From UBA6623 sp965238125 (GTDB lineage: Bacteria > Acidobacteriota > Terriglobia > Bryobacterales > UBA6623), in NCBI GenBank assembly GCA_965238125.1, contig OZ250179.1, positions 4,216,001-4,280,000 of the forward strand: a stretch of 64,000 nucleotides of DNA. Direction: 5' to 3'. The notes under the pieces were generated by a model, which made no database searches, was not told the DNA's origin, and saw nothing but the letters and a program-made list of their open reading frames with translations. Positions within the stretch are counted from its first letter, which is position 1; each line of letters starts with the position of its first letter. The translations under genes were made by a program, and so were the position numbers. Below, piece after piece: positions 52,946 to 61,997 of the stretch.

Positions 52946-54679
52946 ATGCGCTGGAGTCGGCTCTTCATTCCCACCCTTCGCGACACGCCTTCGGAAGCCG
53001 AGGCGCCGAGCCATCAGCTGCTGCTGCGGGCGGGCTACATCCGTCAGCTCGCCTCCGGCATCTACAGCTACCTCTTCCTGGCCCAGCGTTCTTTGTTGAA
53101 GATCGAGCGCATCGTACGCGAGGAAATGGACGCCATCGGGGCGCAAGAATTTCATCTGCCCGAGATGCACCCGGCCGAGGTCTGGCGCGAAAGCGGCCGC
53201 TGGGAGACGATGGGCAACGACATGTTCCGCCTCAAGGACCGCTGGGGCCGCGACCTCTGCCTGGGCATGACCGAGGAAGAGGTCATGACGACGATCGCTC
53301 GAGGCGAGTTGCGCAGCTATAAGCAGTTGCCGCAGCTTTGGTATCAGATCCAGGTGAAGTTTCGCGACGAACCGCGGCCCAGGTCGGGCCTGATGCGGAT
53401 GCGGCGCTTCACGATGAAAGATTCGTACTCGTTCGACATCGATGCCGAGGGTTTGGAAGAGAGCTACCAGAAGCACCACGGCGCTTATTGCCGCATCTTT
53501 TCGCGCAGCGGCTTGAGCTATCTTGCCGTCGAGGCGCACTCGGGCGCGATGGGAGGCAGCAAATCGCACGAGTTCGTCCTGCCCTCCGGCGCCGGCGAAG
53601 AGGTGGTGGCGGTCTGCGGCGGTTGCGGCTACGCGGCCAACCTCGAGAAAGCGGATTCCAAACCGCAAGCGCCCGTGGGGGCAGACCCGGTCGGCGACGG
53701 GCCGCCCGAGGAGTTCGAGACCCCGGGCAAGAAGACCATCGCCGAGGTGGCGACCTTCGACGGGCTCCCAGAGGCGTCGCACATCAAGAGCCTCGTCATG
53801 GTCGTTCCCGACGAAGCGGGAGATAAGCCCGTGCTGGTGCTGCTGCGCGGGGATCACCAGCTCAACGAGGCCAAGTTATCAACCCTTGTTGCTTCCACCG
53901 AGGCCCGCCCGGCGCACCCGGAAGAAGTGCGGGAATGGTTCGGGGCCGAGGTCGGCTCGATCGGCCCCGTGGGCGTATCGAATATGGAAATCATCGCCGA
54001 CCGCGCGCTCGAGGGTCGGCGCAACCTCATCGCGGGAGCCAATCGCAAAGACCGGCATCTCAAAAACGTCACCCCGGGCCGCGACTTCGCGCCGCGTTTC
54101 GAGGACCTGCGCGAAGTTACCGCCGGCGACGGCTGTCCCAAATGCGGCGCGCCGCTGGAGCTCACTAAGTGCATCGAGGTAGGCCACATTTTCCAACTCG
54201 GCTATAAATACTCCGAGTCGATGGGTTTGCGGGTGCTCGACAAAAACGGCAAGGAAGTCGCCCCGATCATGGGCTCTTACGGCATCGGTATCGAGCGCAT
54301 CTTAACGGGCGCTATCGAACAAAACCATGACGACGCCGGCATGGCGTTGCCCGTTTCGATCGCGCCTTTCGAAGTTGTGATTACGCCGGTGAACCTCAAG
54401 AACGACGTGCAACGCGAGGCCGCCGAGAAGCTCTATGCGCAATGCCGCGAGCTAGGCCTCGACGTCTTGCTCGATGACCGCGCCGAGCGCGCCGGTGTCA
54501 AGTTCAAAGACGCCGAATTGGTCGGAATCCCCTTTCGAATTACGGTCGGCAAGAAGATCAGCGAAGGGTTCGTGGAACTGACCGAACGCTCGACACGTCT
54601 ATCGACCGATGTTACACTCGAAGAAGCTGCCGAGAGAGCTCAGGAAAAGGTCCGGGCAGCCCTTCCCGCAGCTTCCTAA
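52946..54679 (+). CDS. proS: Prolyl-tRNA synthetase, bacterial type with editing domain
   Basis: The 577-residue class II synthetase charges tRNA-Pro. It starts MRWSRLFIPTLRDTPSEAEA, then motif 1 region GIYSYLFLAQRSLLKIERIV, motif 2 PRSGLMRMRRFTMKDSYSFD and motif 3 GSYGIGIERILTGAIE. Between motifs 2 and 3 lies the YbaK-like INS editing domain (about 220-390, KSLVMVVPDEAGDKPVLVLL, LNEAKLSTLV). The anticodon-binding domain (DVLLDDRAERAGVKFKDAEL) ends it. The ATG at 52946 is preferred to an upstream frame starting at 52808. The PBP gene follows after 54 bases, possibly in one transcript. Confidence 0.96.
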   Translation: MRWSRLFIPTLRDTPSEAEAPSHQLLLRAGYIRQLASGIYSYLFLAQRSLLKIERIVREEMDAIGAQEFHLPEMHPAEVWRESGRWETMGNDMFRLKDRWGRDLCLGMTEEEVMTTIARGELRSYKQLPQLWYQIQVKFRDEPRPRSGLMRMRRFTMKDSYSFDIDAEGLEESYQKHHGAYCRIFSRSGLSYLAVEAHSGAMGGSKSHEFVLPSGAGEEVVAVCGGCGYAANLEKADSKPQAPVGADPVGDGPPEEFETPGKKTIAEVATFDGLPEASHIKSLVMVVPDEAGDKPVLVLLRGDHQLNEAKLSTLVASTEARPAHPEEVREWFGAEVGSIGPVGVSNMEIIADRALEGRRNLIAGANRKDRHLKNVTPGRDFAPRFEDLREVTAGDGCPKCGAPLELTKCIEVGHIFQLGYKYSESMGLRVLDKNGKEVAPIMGSYGIGIERILTGAIEQNHDDAGMALPVSIAPFEVVITPVNLKNDVQREAAEKLYAQCRELGLDVLLDDRAERAGVKFKDAELVGIPFRITVGKKISEGFVELTERSTRLSTDVTLEEAAERAQEKVRAALPAAS

Positions 54680-54733
54680 ACCGACTTCCTCGGTTTCGTC
54701 TTCCTACTCCGGCCGGCGGTTCAAAACGACCTG

Positions 54734-57427
54734 ATGCCTCGTAAGAAACGGTCACGCGGCTCCGGGAAGCGGGGTCGAATCTTGTCCGCGGCGAGGCGCG
54801 TCGGGCGCTTCGCCAAGACTCCCTTCGGCAAGGTGATCGCGGCGTTGATGCTGATCGCGGTCGTCGCCGGGGGCGCGACCTTCAGCCATTTCTACTGGAA
54901 ATACGCCAAGGTGATCGACGCCAAGCTGGCGCGCGGACCTTTCAATCGAACCTCGAAGATTTTGGCCGCGCCGCAGGCGATTTACGTCGGCGATGAGATT
55001 GCACCCGAAGAAGTCCTTTCGCTGCTCCGCAAGGCGGGGTACTCGGAATCCCGTCACAACCGCATCGGGCATTTCCTTCGCAAGCAAGACAGCGTGGAGA
55101 TCTACCCCGGCGGGATGTCTTATTTCCGCCAAGAGCCGGCCGTGTTGTACTTCGACGAGGCCGTCGTAAAGCGGATCGTCTCGCTCAGCGACAACAACCC
55201 ACAGACGGTCTATGAACTCGAGCCCGAGTTAATCACGAATCTGTTTGACCATGAGCGCTCGAAGCGTCGGATCTTGACTTACGAAGAGATTCCGCAAGTG
55301 GTGATCGACGCGGTGGTGGCGATCGAAGACCACCGCTTTTTCGACCACCACGGTCTCGATTTCATCCGCACGGCGAAAGCGGCTTACGACGGCTGGATCG
55401 TCGAGGGGCGGCGGCCGCGAGGCACCTCGACGTTGACCCAGCAGCTCGCCCGCGGTTTCTTCTTGACGCCGGAACAAACGTATGCCCGAAAACTGGCCGA
55501 GCTGATGATCGCGCTGCAGCTTGAAGCGCGGCTCAGCAAGGAGAAGATCCTCGAGCTTTACGTCAACCAGATCAACCTGGGCCGGCGGGGCAGCTTCAAC
55601 GTGCTGGGGATGGGCGAGGCGGCGCGGGCGTACTTTGACAAGGACACGCGCGAGTTGACCTTGGCCGAAGCGGCTTTGCTGGCCGGGCTGATCCAACGGC
55701 CCAGCTATTTGAACCCCTACCGCCATCCCGAACGCGCGGCGAACCGACGCGGCAGCGTGCTGCGGGCGATGTTGCGCGAAGAATTCATCACCGAAGCCGA
55801 GTTCGAGCGGGCCGACCAAGAGGAGCTGCAATTGGCGGTCGGCAAGATCGAATCCAGCTCGGCGCCCTATTTCGTGGATCTGGTGAACGATCAACTCCAG
55901 GATTGGTTTACCTTCGAAGAACTGATTACCGAGTCTTACTGGGTGTACACGACGCTTGACGTGGAATTGCAAAAGGCGGCCGTGGAAGCCGTGCGAATCG
56001 GTATGGCGGAGGTCGATGAACGCGTCGCGAGGCAGAAACGCTTCCGCGGCCAAGAGCCCCCCAAAGCGCAGGCCGCGTTGGTTGCTTTGGACCCAGCGAC
56101 GGGCGAGGTCAAGGCCGTCGTGGGCGGGCGCAATTACGGGCTGAGCCAGCTTAATCGAGCGCTCGCCAAACGCCAACCCGGGTCGGCTTTCAAACCCTTC
56201 GTCTACGCCGCCGCCGTGGGGACGGCGGTCGAGGATGAGTTTATTGACGACGACGAAGAGGGTGAGGATGGCTGGGATGAGGACGAGTCGGATGAAGCGG
56301 AAGTCGAACCCGAACCGGAACAAGACGGCGAGCTTGTCCCGGTTCTCCACGAAGGTTTCGCCCCGAAACTCGTCTTGACGCCGATCTCCACCGTCGACGA
56401 CGTGCCGACGACTTTCTACTTCGACGACCAATACTACGAGCCTTCCAACTTCGCCAACAAGATTTACGGCGAAGTGACGTTGCGCCGGGCGCTCTACAAA
56501 TCCCTGAACATCGCCACGGTGAAAGTTGGCGAGTTGGTGGGTTTTGAACGCGTGGCGGAAATAGCGCGGCGCGTAGGGCTGGGCGGCGCGGAAATCCTGC
56601 CGACGCCGGCGATCGCGCTGGGGGCGTACGAAGCGACGCCGCTCGAAATCGCGGGGGCCTACACCTCGCTGGCGAACGGCGGCGAGATGATGACGCCGTA
56701 CTTTGTGCGCAGCGTGCGCGACCGTACCGGCTTACCGCTGGTTCGCAACCGACCCGAGGGCAAGCAAGTGCTCGACCCGCGCGTCGCCTACGTCGTCACG
56801 CACATGCTCGAGGATGTGATCCGGCGAGGCACCGCCGTGCGAGTGCGGGGCATGGGTTTCACCGAACCGGCCGCGGGAAAGACGGGAACCGACGATGACG
56901 GCTGGTTTGCCGGTTTCACCTCGAACCTGCTCTGTATCGTGTGGGTAGGCTTTGACGACAATGTCGACCTCAAGGTGGAAGGTTCGAAATCGGCGCTGCC
57001 GATCTGGACCGAGTTCATGAAGCGCGCCCATGAATTGCGCGAATACCGCAATCCCGAACCCTTTGAGCCGGTCGAGGGGATCGTCACGCTCGGCGTCGAT
57101 CCGGTGACTCAGGAAATCGCGACCTACCAATGTCCCGAGCGACGCACGGAGGTCTTCATCGCCGGCTCGCAGCCGATGCAATACTGCCGGCTGCACGGCG
57201 GTCGCGGCCGCCGCACCCTGCTGGCCACCAATGTCGCGGGATGGGACAATGGGCCGCGGCGCGGACCGGCGGAGGAGCCCGAAGTCGCGTGGGCAGGCGA
57301 CCGTACGGGCTCCGGCCGAACGGGCCGCGTTCGAGGTTCGCTATCGGAGCGCCCCACGCGTCCTCGCGAACAAGCCCCCAAACAAAAAAAGGGCCTCTTC
57401 GGCCGCTTAATCGACTTATTCCGCTAG
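54734..57427 (+). CDS. Class A penicillin-binding protein (transglycosylase/transpeptidase)
   Basis: The 897-residue enzyme polymerises and crosslinks peptidoglycan. It has a basic cytoplasmic tail, one helix (VIAALMLIAVVAGGATF, about 34-51) and a UB2H-like region. The glycosyltransferase domain shows VVAIEDHRFFDHHGLDF (catalytic Glu), RPRGTSTLTQQLARGFFLT and KEKILELYVNQINLGRRG. The transpeptidase follows with GSAFKP (nucleophile Ser), SLNIATVKVGELVGFERV and AAGKTGTDDDGWFAG. The overall shape recalls PBP1B. Between SxxK and SxN an acidic stretch (about residues 499-537, EDEFIDDDEEGEDGWDEDES onwards) is unusual. The 3' end holds a terminator for the convergent rho gene. Confidence 0.94.
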   Translation: MPRKKRSRGSGKRGRILSAARRVGRFAKTPFGKVIAALMLIAVVAGGATFSHFYWKYAKVIDAKLARGPFNRTSKILAAPQAIYVGDEIAPEEVLSLLRKAGYSESRHNRIGHFLRKQDSVEIYPGGMSYFRQEPAVLYFDEAVVKRIVSLSDNNPQTVYELEPELITNLFDHERSKRRILTYEEIPQVVIDAVVAIEDHRFFDHHGLDFIRTAKAAYDGWIVEGRRPRGTSTLTQQLARGFFLTPEQTYARKLAELMIALQLEARLSKEKILELYVNQINLGRRGSFNVLGMGEAARAYFDKDTRELTLAEAALLAGLIQRPSYLNPYRHPERAANRRGSVLRAMLREEFITEAEFERADQEELQLAVGKIESSSAPYFVDLVNDQLQDWFTFEELITESYWVYTTLDVELQKAAVEAVRIGMAEVDERVARQKRFRGQEPPKAQAALVALDPATGEVKAVVGGRNYGLSQLNRALAKRQPGSAFKPFVYAAAVGTAVEDEFIDDDEEGEDGWDEDESDEAEVEPEPEQDGELVPVLHEGFAPKLVLTPISTVDDVPTTFYFDDQYYEPSNFANKIYGEVTLRRALYKSLNIATVKVGELVGFERVAEIARRVGLGGAEILPTPAIALGAYEATPLEIAGAYTSLANGGEMMTPYFVRSVRDRTGLPLVRNRPEGKQVLDPRVAYVVTHMLEDVIRRGTAVRVRGMGFTEPAAGKTGTDDDGWFAGFTSNLLCIVWVGFDDNVDLKVEGSKSALPIWTEFMKRAHELREYRNPEPFEPVEGIVTLGVDPVTQEIATYQCPERRTEVFIAGSQPMQYCRLHGGRGRRTLLATNVAGWDNGPRRGPAEEPEVAWAGDRTGSGRTGRVRGSLSERPTRPREQAPKQKKGLFGRLIDLFR

Positions 57428-57433
57428 AGGCCC
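57384..57433 (-). terminator. Intrinsic terminator of rho, overlapping the PBP gene end
   Basis: On the minus strand GGGCCTC (57433-57427) pairs with GAGGCCC (57397-57391), followed by seven T (57390-57384). The loop is long (29 bases) and could form further pairs. The hairpin lies within the last codons of the PBP gene (coding KKKGLFGRLIDLFR), so both constraints act on one sequence. Confidence 0.65.
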
Positions 57434-57454
57434 GTTCTCTTCCGAGGCCCCGGA

Positions 57455-58702
57455 TCAGTTTTTCATCGAATCGAGGAATTCCTCGTTGCTGCGCGTCTTG
57501 CCCATGCGGTCGAGCAGCAACTCGATCGATTCGATCGTTCCCAACGGGCTGAGAACTTTTCGCAGCACCCAGACGCGGTTGAGGTCTTCTTTCGACAGCA
57601 AAAGCTCTTCCTTGCGCGTTCCGCTGCGGTGAATGTCGAAGGAAGGAAATACGCGTTTGTCGGCCAACTTGCGATCGAGGTGAATCTCCATGTTGCCGGT
57701 GCCTTTGAATTCTTCAAAGATCACGTCGTCCATGCGGCTGCCGGTGTCGATCAGAGCCGTTGCCATGATGGTCAACGAGCCGCCTTCCTCGATGTTGCGG
57801 GCCGCGCCGAAAAATCGCTTGGGGCGTTGCAGGGCGTTCGAGTCAACGCCGCCCGAGAGGACTTTCCCCGACGAAGGCACGATCGTGTTGTAGGCGCGCG
57901 CCAGGCGTGTTATCGAGTCCAGAAGGATGACGACGTCGCGTTTGTGTTCGACCAGCCGCTTGGCCTTTTCGATGACCATTTCGGCCACCTGCACATGGCG
58001 AACGTAGGGCTCGTCGAAGGTCGAACTGACGACTTCGCCCTTGACCGAGCGCTGCATGTCGGTGACCTCTTCGGGCCGCTCGTCGATCAGCAACACAATC
58101 AGATCCACCTCGGCGTGATTGGCCGTAATCGAGTTGGCGATCGACTGCAGCAGCATGGTCTTGCCGGTTCGCGGGGGTGAAACGATCAGTCCGCGCTGCC
58201 CCATACCGATCGGCGCGAGCAAGTCCATGACTCGGCCGCTGAGGTTTTCCTTCGTGGTTTCGAGCTTGAGCCGCTGGTCGGGGTACAACGGCGTCAGGTT
58301 GTCGAAGAAAATCTTCTTCTTCGACTCGTCGGGCGATTCGAAATTGACCGCCTCCACTTTGACGAGCGCGAAGTATTTCTCGCTGTCCTTGGGCGGGCGC
58401 ACCTGGCCGGAAACCGTGTCGCCGGTGCGCAGGTCAAAACACCGGATCTGCGTCGACGAGACATAGATATCGTCCGGCCCGGGCAGATAATTGTAGTCGG
58501 GCGATCGCAGGAATCCGAACCCCTCCGGCAAGGTTTCCAGGACCCCTTCTCCGAAGATCAGACCTTCTTTTTCAGCTTGCGCCTGCAAAATCTTGAAAAT
58601 CAGCTCTTGCTTGCGCAGACCGCTCACGCCGGGGATGTTCAAGTCACGGGCGATGGTCGTCAGTTCGGTGATATTGTTTTGCTTCAGTTCGGAAATCGTC
58701 AT
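57455..58702 (-). CDS. rho: Transcription termination factor Rho
   Basis: The 415-residue hexameric RNA helicase ends transcription of untranslated RNA. The N-terminal region (MTISELKQNNITELTTIARD, GLRKQELIFKILQAQAEKEG) is followed by the cold-shock-like RNA site GEGVLETLPEGFGFLRSPDY. The ATPase shows GLIVSPPRTGKTMLLQSIAN (Walker A), DLIVLLIDERPEEVTDMQRS (Walker B) and RLVEHKRDVVILLDSITRLA, with the Q-loop and R-loop near SGKVLSGGVDSNALQRPKRF. Length and motifs are typical. It is convergent to the PBP gene, with a probable terminator between. Confidence 0.97.
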   Translation of the reverse strand: MTISELKQNNITELTTIARDLNIPGVSGLRKQELIFKILQAQAEKEGLIFGEGVLETLPEGFGFLRSPDYNYLPGPDDIYVSSTQIRCFDLRTGDTVSGQVRPPKDSEKYFALVKVEAVNFESPDESKKKIFFDNLTPLYPDQRLKLETTKENLSGRVMDLLAPIGMGQRGLIVSPPRTGKTMLLQSIANSITANHAEVDLIVLLIDERPEEVTDMQRSVKGEVVSSTFDEPYVRHVQVAEMVIEKAKRLVEHKRDVVILLDSITRLARAYNTIVPSSGKVLSGGVDSNALQRPKRFFGAARNIEEGGSLTIMATALIDTGSRMDDVIFEEFKGTGNMEIHLDRKLADKRVFPSFDIHRSGTRKEELLLSKEDLNRVWVLRKVLSPLGTIESIELLLDRMGKTRSNEEFLDSMKN

Positions 58703-58942
58703 GAAAACAATTCGGGAGGAAGGGGGGAGCCAACCGAGGTTGTAAGGGGGAGACAGCCCGGAACCGACTGCTGCATCTAGAATACCTCAGGCCGCATCAC
58801 GGTGCAAGGAGGCAAACGCGGACCGGAGAGTTCACCAAATCGCGGCCCATCGCACAAGCGACTCGACAGTTCCTCCCCACCCTTTTCGGTCCCGACTCAT
58901 CTCAGGCTCATCCCTGGATTGGAAAATGCCGACGGTGATTTC

Positions 58943-60001
58943 TCAGGCACTTTCGTCCGGCTCGGCCGACGCCGGTTGCTGCTTGGTTTCGTCGATGAAA
59001 CCGCGGCAGGTTGTAACGACTCGTTGAATGTCGGCGGATGCGGGCTCGAGTTCCGCGAACTTCACGAGATCGCAGTGCTCGAGGAATTGCCGCAACAAGT
59101 TTCGCTGACCCGCGTCCAAGCGGTCGTCTTTTCGTAGGTCGAGAAGGAATTCCTCGATCGTGCTTTCGGGGGCACGTAGGGCGAATCGATCTTCGATATA
59201 GTGCCGCAGGATGTTCGAGAGGCGCAAGTAGAAGAGCTTGTAGTCGCCGGCTTCGACGAGCCGATCGGCCAGCAACTTTTCCAATGCCCGGTAAGCCGTC
59301 TCATGCGCGAGCGGCGGCGGCGCGGCGGTCTCGGCATCGGCTCGGCGGCGGCGCCAAAGGTAGATCCCGCCGATCAGAAGGGCGACAATCGCCCCGCCGG
59401 CAGCCCAGTAGACCCATTGCGGCAACCCGGGTAGATCCAACGGACCGGAAGCCTCCTTGATATCGGGTGCGCCATGGGTGAGAGCGTCGTCGCCGGACGC
59501 GCCGGATTCGGCCGCGGGCGCGGGGAGAACCGACGTGACGCGAATGGAAATCGGTTCGGTTTCGATCGTGATCTCGCTATCGGCGGAGGCGTCGTCGGCC
59601 TTCAGGTGAAAACGAACCGACATCGCGGGAACGGCGTAATCGCCCGGCAGGAACGGTTCGAGAACGTACGTGTGGGCTTCGCTGACGCGCCCCCCCTCAG
59701 TGAGTTTCGGGCGGCCGAGGCGCGTCTCGATCACACGAAATTCTCCAAGGTTTTCTTCCTGGGACGGAAACTCGATGCGGCGATCTTCCGTGGTGGAGGC
59801 TTCGAGCACGAGATCGAGACGGTCGGCGACGGCGAGGTCCGATCGGCTTGCCCGGATCCGCACCGCCGCGCCCTCGGCTTCGTAGGTCTTCTCGATCGGG
59901 GTTGGGCCGGGGGATTGCGCCTCCGGTGACGATGCGCAGCCCGTTACGAAAGCCGCCGTAAGAAACAACCGAGCCCCGAACGCAAGTGAGGGGTCGCGCA
60001 T
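58943..60001 (-). CDS. BatD-like membrane lipoprotein of the moxR operon
   Basis: The 352-residue product from the ATG at 60001 (MRDPSLAFGARLFLTAAFVT) has a lipobox VTGC. Its periplasmic beta-rich part (VRIRASRSDLAVADRLDLVL, RRIEFPSQEENLGEFRVIE, LEPFLPGDYAVPAMSVRFHL) is typical of BatD-like proteins. One membrane helix follows (about 232-255, VYWAAGGAIVALLIGGIYLW), then a cytoplasmic helical tail. It is the third gene of a moxR-DUF58-BatD set, thought to act in envelope stress or metalloenzyme maturation. An inverted repeat flanks its start (59972-60102), so the N-terminus itself comes partly from repeat sequence. Confidence 0.75.
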   Translation of the reverse strand: MRDPSLAFGARLFLTAAFVTGCASSPEAQSPGPTPIEKTYEAEGAAVRIRASRSDLAVADRLDLVLEASTTEDRRIEFPSQEENLGEFRVIETRLGRPKLTEGGRVSEAHTYVLEPFLPGDYAVPAMSVRFHLKADDASADSEITIETEPISIRVTSVLPAPAAESGASGDDALTHGAPDIKEASGPLDLPGLPQWVYWAAGGAIVALLIGGIYLWRRRRADAETAAPPPLAHETAYRALEKLLADRLVEAGDYKLFYLRLSNILRHYIEDRFALRAPESTIEEFLLDLRKDDRLDAGQRNLLRQFLEHCDLVKFAELEPASADIQRVVTTCRGFIDETKQQPASAEPDESA

Positions 60002-60102
60002 GAGCGACGAAGCCCCACAGCCGCGCCGCCGACCTTGCCGAAGCGTGCGCGCTTCTCGATGTTCGTTGCGGGCTTGTGACCCCTCACTTGCGTTCGGGGC
60101 TC
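59972..60102. repeat. Paired inverted repeat (25-bp arms) across a start codon
   Basis: GAGCCCCGAACGCAAGTGAG at 59972 begins a 25-base arm repeated in exact inverse at 60078-60102; 81 bases lie between. The arm codes for the first residues of the BatD-like signal peptide. The core resembles that at 30696-30853. Confidence 0.82.
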
Positions 60103-60135
60103 TGTTGCTGCGTTTCGAACCGTTCACTGTTGTGG

Positions 60136-61011
60136 TTACAGCCTCTTCTCACGGCGACGAAAAAAAACCGTTAAGTCGCGCACATAGTCTCGGCCGGTCA
60201 CGATCGGAATCGCATCCACGCCGCTGGCTCGGAACAGCTCGGACAGGCGGTCTTCGCGTTCGCGGGCCAGGGCTTTCCAGCGCCGGCGGACCTCGGCGTT
60301 TCCGGCATCCACGACCATCGTTTCGCCCGTCTCGGCGTCTTCCAATTCGATGAGCCCAATGGGCGGCAAGCTTTGCTCGCGCGGGTCGTTCAGCGAAACG
60401 GCGATCAAGTCGTGCCGCCTTGCCACGATGCGCAGGGGCTTTTCGTATCCCTCGGCCAGAAAGTCGGAGACGAGAAAGACGACCGCTCGTCGATGAGTTA
60501 TGCGGCCCAGATAGTCGAGCGCTTGGGCGATGTCGGTGCGACGTCGGCGGAGCTCGAAGTTCAGTAGTTCGCGAATCAACCGCAGCACATGCGAGACGCC
60601 CTTGGCGGGCGGGATGTAGAGTTCGATGATGTCGGTGAAGACGATCAGCCCGACCTTGTCGTTGTTCTTGACAGCCGAAAATGAGAGCAGCGCGCAGAGT
60701 TCGGCGGCCACTTCGTTCTTGCGCTTCTCGCGGCTTCCGAAAGTTCCCGAGGCCGACAAATCGACGACGAAAAGGACAGTCAACTCGCGTTCCTCGACGT
60801 AGCGTTTGACGTAGGGTTGCCCGGTGCGCGCCGTTACATTCCAATCGATGGTGCGGATCTCGTCGCCCGGCGTATACTCGCGGACTTCGTCGAACTCCAT
60901 CCCGCGGCCCTTGAAGACGCTGTGATATTCCCCGGCGAGGACGTCGTTGACGGCCTTGTTGGTATAGATTTCGATGAAGCGGATTTTCTTGGCTAGTTCC
61001 TTGGGGATCAT
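60136..61011 (-). CDS. DUF58 / von Willebrand A-like protein of the moxR operon
   Basis: The 291-residue protein starts MIPKELAKKIRFIEIYTNKA and has the DUF58 signature GRGMEFDEVREYTPGDEIRT with IDWNVTARTGQPYVKRY, followed by the MIDAS-like ELTVLFVVDLSASGTFGSRE (DxSxS) and LIVFTDIIELYIPP. Such proteins interact with the MoxR ATPase and resemble chelatase or chaperone partners. Its ATG overlaps the moxR stop by four bases (61008-61011). It precedes the BatD-like gene by about 130 bases with an inverted repeat between them. Confidence 0.9.
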   Translation of the reverse strand: MIPKELAKKIRFIEIYTNKAVNDVLAGEYHSVFKGRGMEFDEVREYTPGDEIRTIDWNVTARTGQPYVKRYVEERELTVLFVVDLSASGTFGSREKRKNEVAAELCALLSFSAVKNNDKVGLIVFTDIIELYIPPAKGVSHVLRLIRELLNFELRRRRTDIAQALDYLGRITHRRAVVFLVSDFLAEGYEKPLRIVARRHDLIAVSLNDPREQSLPPIGLIELEDAETGETMVVDAGNAEVRRRWKALAREREDRLSELFRASGVDAIPIVTGRDYVRDLTVFFRRREKRL

Positions 61012-61997
61012 GGAACTTCCACGGTGTCGAAGATCTGTTGCACTATGTCCTCGGAGGTCTTCTCTTCCGCCTCGGCCTCGTAGCTGACGATGACGCGGTG
61101 GCGCAATACGTCGGGACCGATGGTCTTGACGTCCTGCGGGCTGACATAGCCGCGGCCTTCGAGGAAGGCCTGCGCCTTGGCCGCCATGGCGAGAAAGATC
61201 GTCGCGCGAGGGGAGGCGCCGTAGCGCAGCAAATCGGCGATTTCGATGCCGTAGGCGGCCGGGTCGCGGGTGGCCTCGACGACGTTGACGATATATTCCT
61301 CGATCTTGTCGTCCATGTAGATTTCATCGACGAGCGAGCGCAACCGCGCGATGTCGGCGGGGTCGAGAACTTGCTCGACATCGGTGTCGGGTGCCGAACG
61401 CGCCATGCGCCTGAGGATTTCACGTTCGTCGGCCTTGCTCGGGTAGGTGACCTTGAGCTTCAGCATGAAGCGGTCGACCTGGGCTTCGGGCAGCGGATAG
61501 GTCCCCTCTTGCTCGATGGGATTTTGCGTCGCCAAGACCATAAAGGGCTCGGGCAGCGGATAGCTCTCGTCGCCGATGGTGACTTGGCGCTCTTGCATGG
61601 CCTCGAGCAGGGCGCTTTGAACTTTCGCCGGCGCGCGGTTGATTTCGTCGGCGAGAACGATGTTGGCGAAGATCGGGCCTTTGCGCGTGGAGAAATCGCC
61701 GTCCTTGGGGCTGTAGATCAGCGTGCCCAGCAGGTCGGCGGGCAGCAGGTCGGGCGTGAACTGGATGCGTTGAAAATCGGCGTCGATGGTTTTGGCGAGA
61801 GTGGTAACGGAAAGCGTTTTGGCCAGTCCGGGCACGCCTTCGATCAGAACGTGTTGATTGGAAAGCAGCGCCAGCAACAACCGGTCGCTCAAGTAGCGTT
61901 GCCCGACGATGACGCGTCCGATGGCCTCGCGAAGCTTGGAAAGCAGGGCGTGCTCTTTCTGGATTCTTTCGGCGATTTGCTGAACGTCAACCGGCAT
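61008..61997 (-). CDS. MoxR-family AAA+ ATPase
   Basis: The 329-residue ATPase has Walker A IEGVPGLAKTLSVTTLAKTI, Walker B NIVLADEINRAPAKVQSALL, sensor 1 FMVLATQNPIEQEGTYPLPE, the arginine-finger region AQVDRFMLKLKVTYPSKADE and a C-terminal lid (RYGASPRATIFLAMAAKAQA). MoxR proteins act as chaperones for metal-cofactor insertion or envelope stress. It is the first gene of the operon with DUF58 and BatD-like genes. The start is ATG at 61997; 430 bases with a MITE-like repeat separate it from the gamma-glutamyltransferase. Confidence 0.93.
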   Translation of the reverse strand: MPVDVQQIAERIQKEHALLSKLREAIGRVIVGQRYLSDRLLLALLSNQHVLIEGVPGLAKTLSVTTLAKTIDADFQRIQFTPDLLPADLLGTLIYSPKDGDFSTRKGPIFANIVLADEINRAPAKVQSALLEAMQERQVTIGDESYPLPEPFMVLATQNPIEQEGTYPLPEAQVDRFMLKLKVTYPSKADEREILRRMARSAPDTDVEQVLDPADIARLRSLVDEIYMDDKIEEYIVNVVEATRDPAAYGIEIADLLRYGASPRATIFLAMAAKAQAFLEGRGYVSPQDVKTIGPDVLRHRVIVSYEAEAEEKTSEDIVQQIFDTVEVP

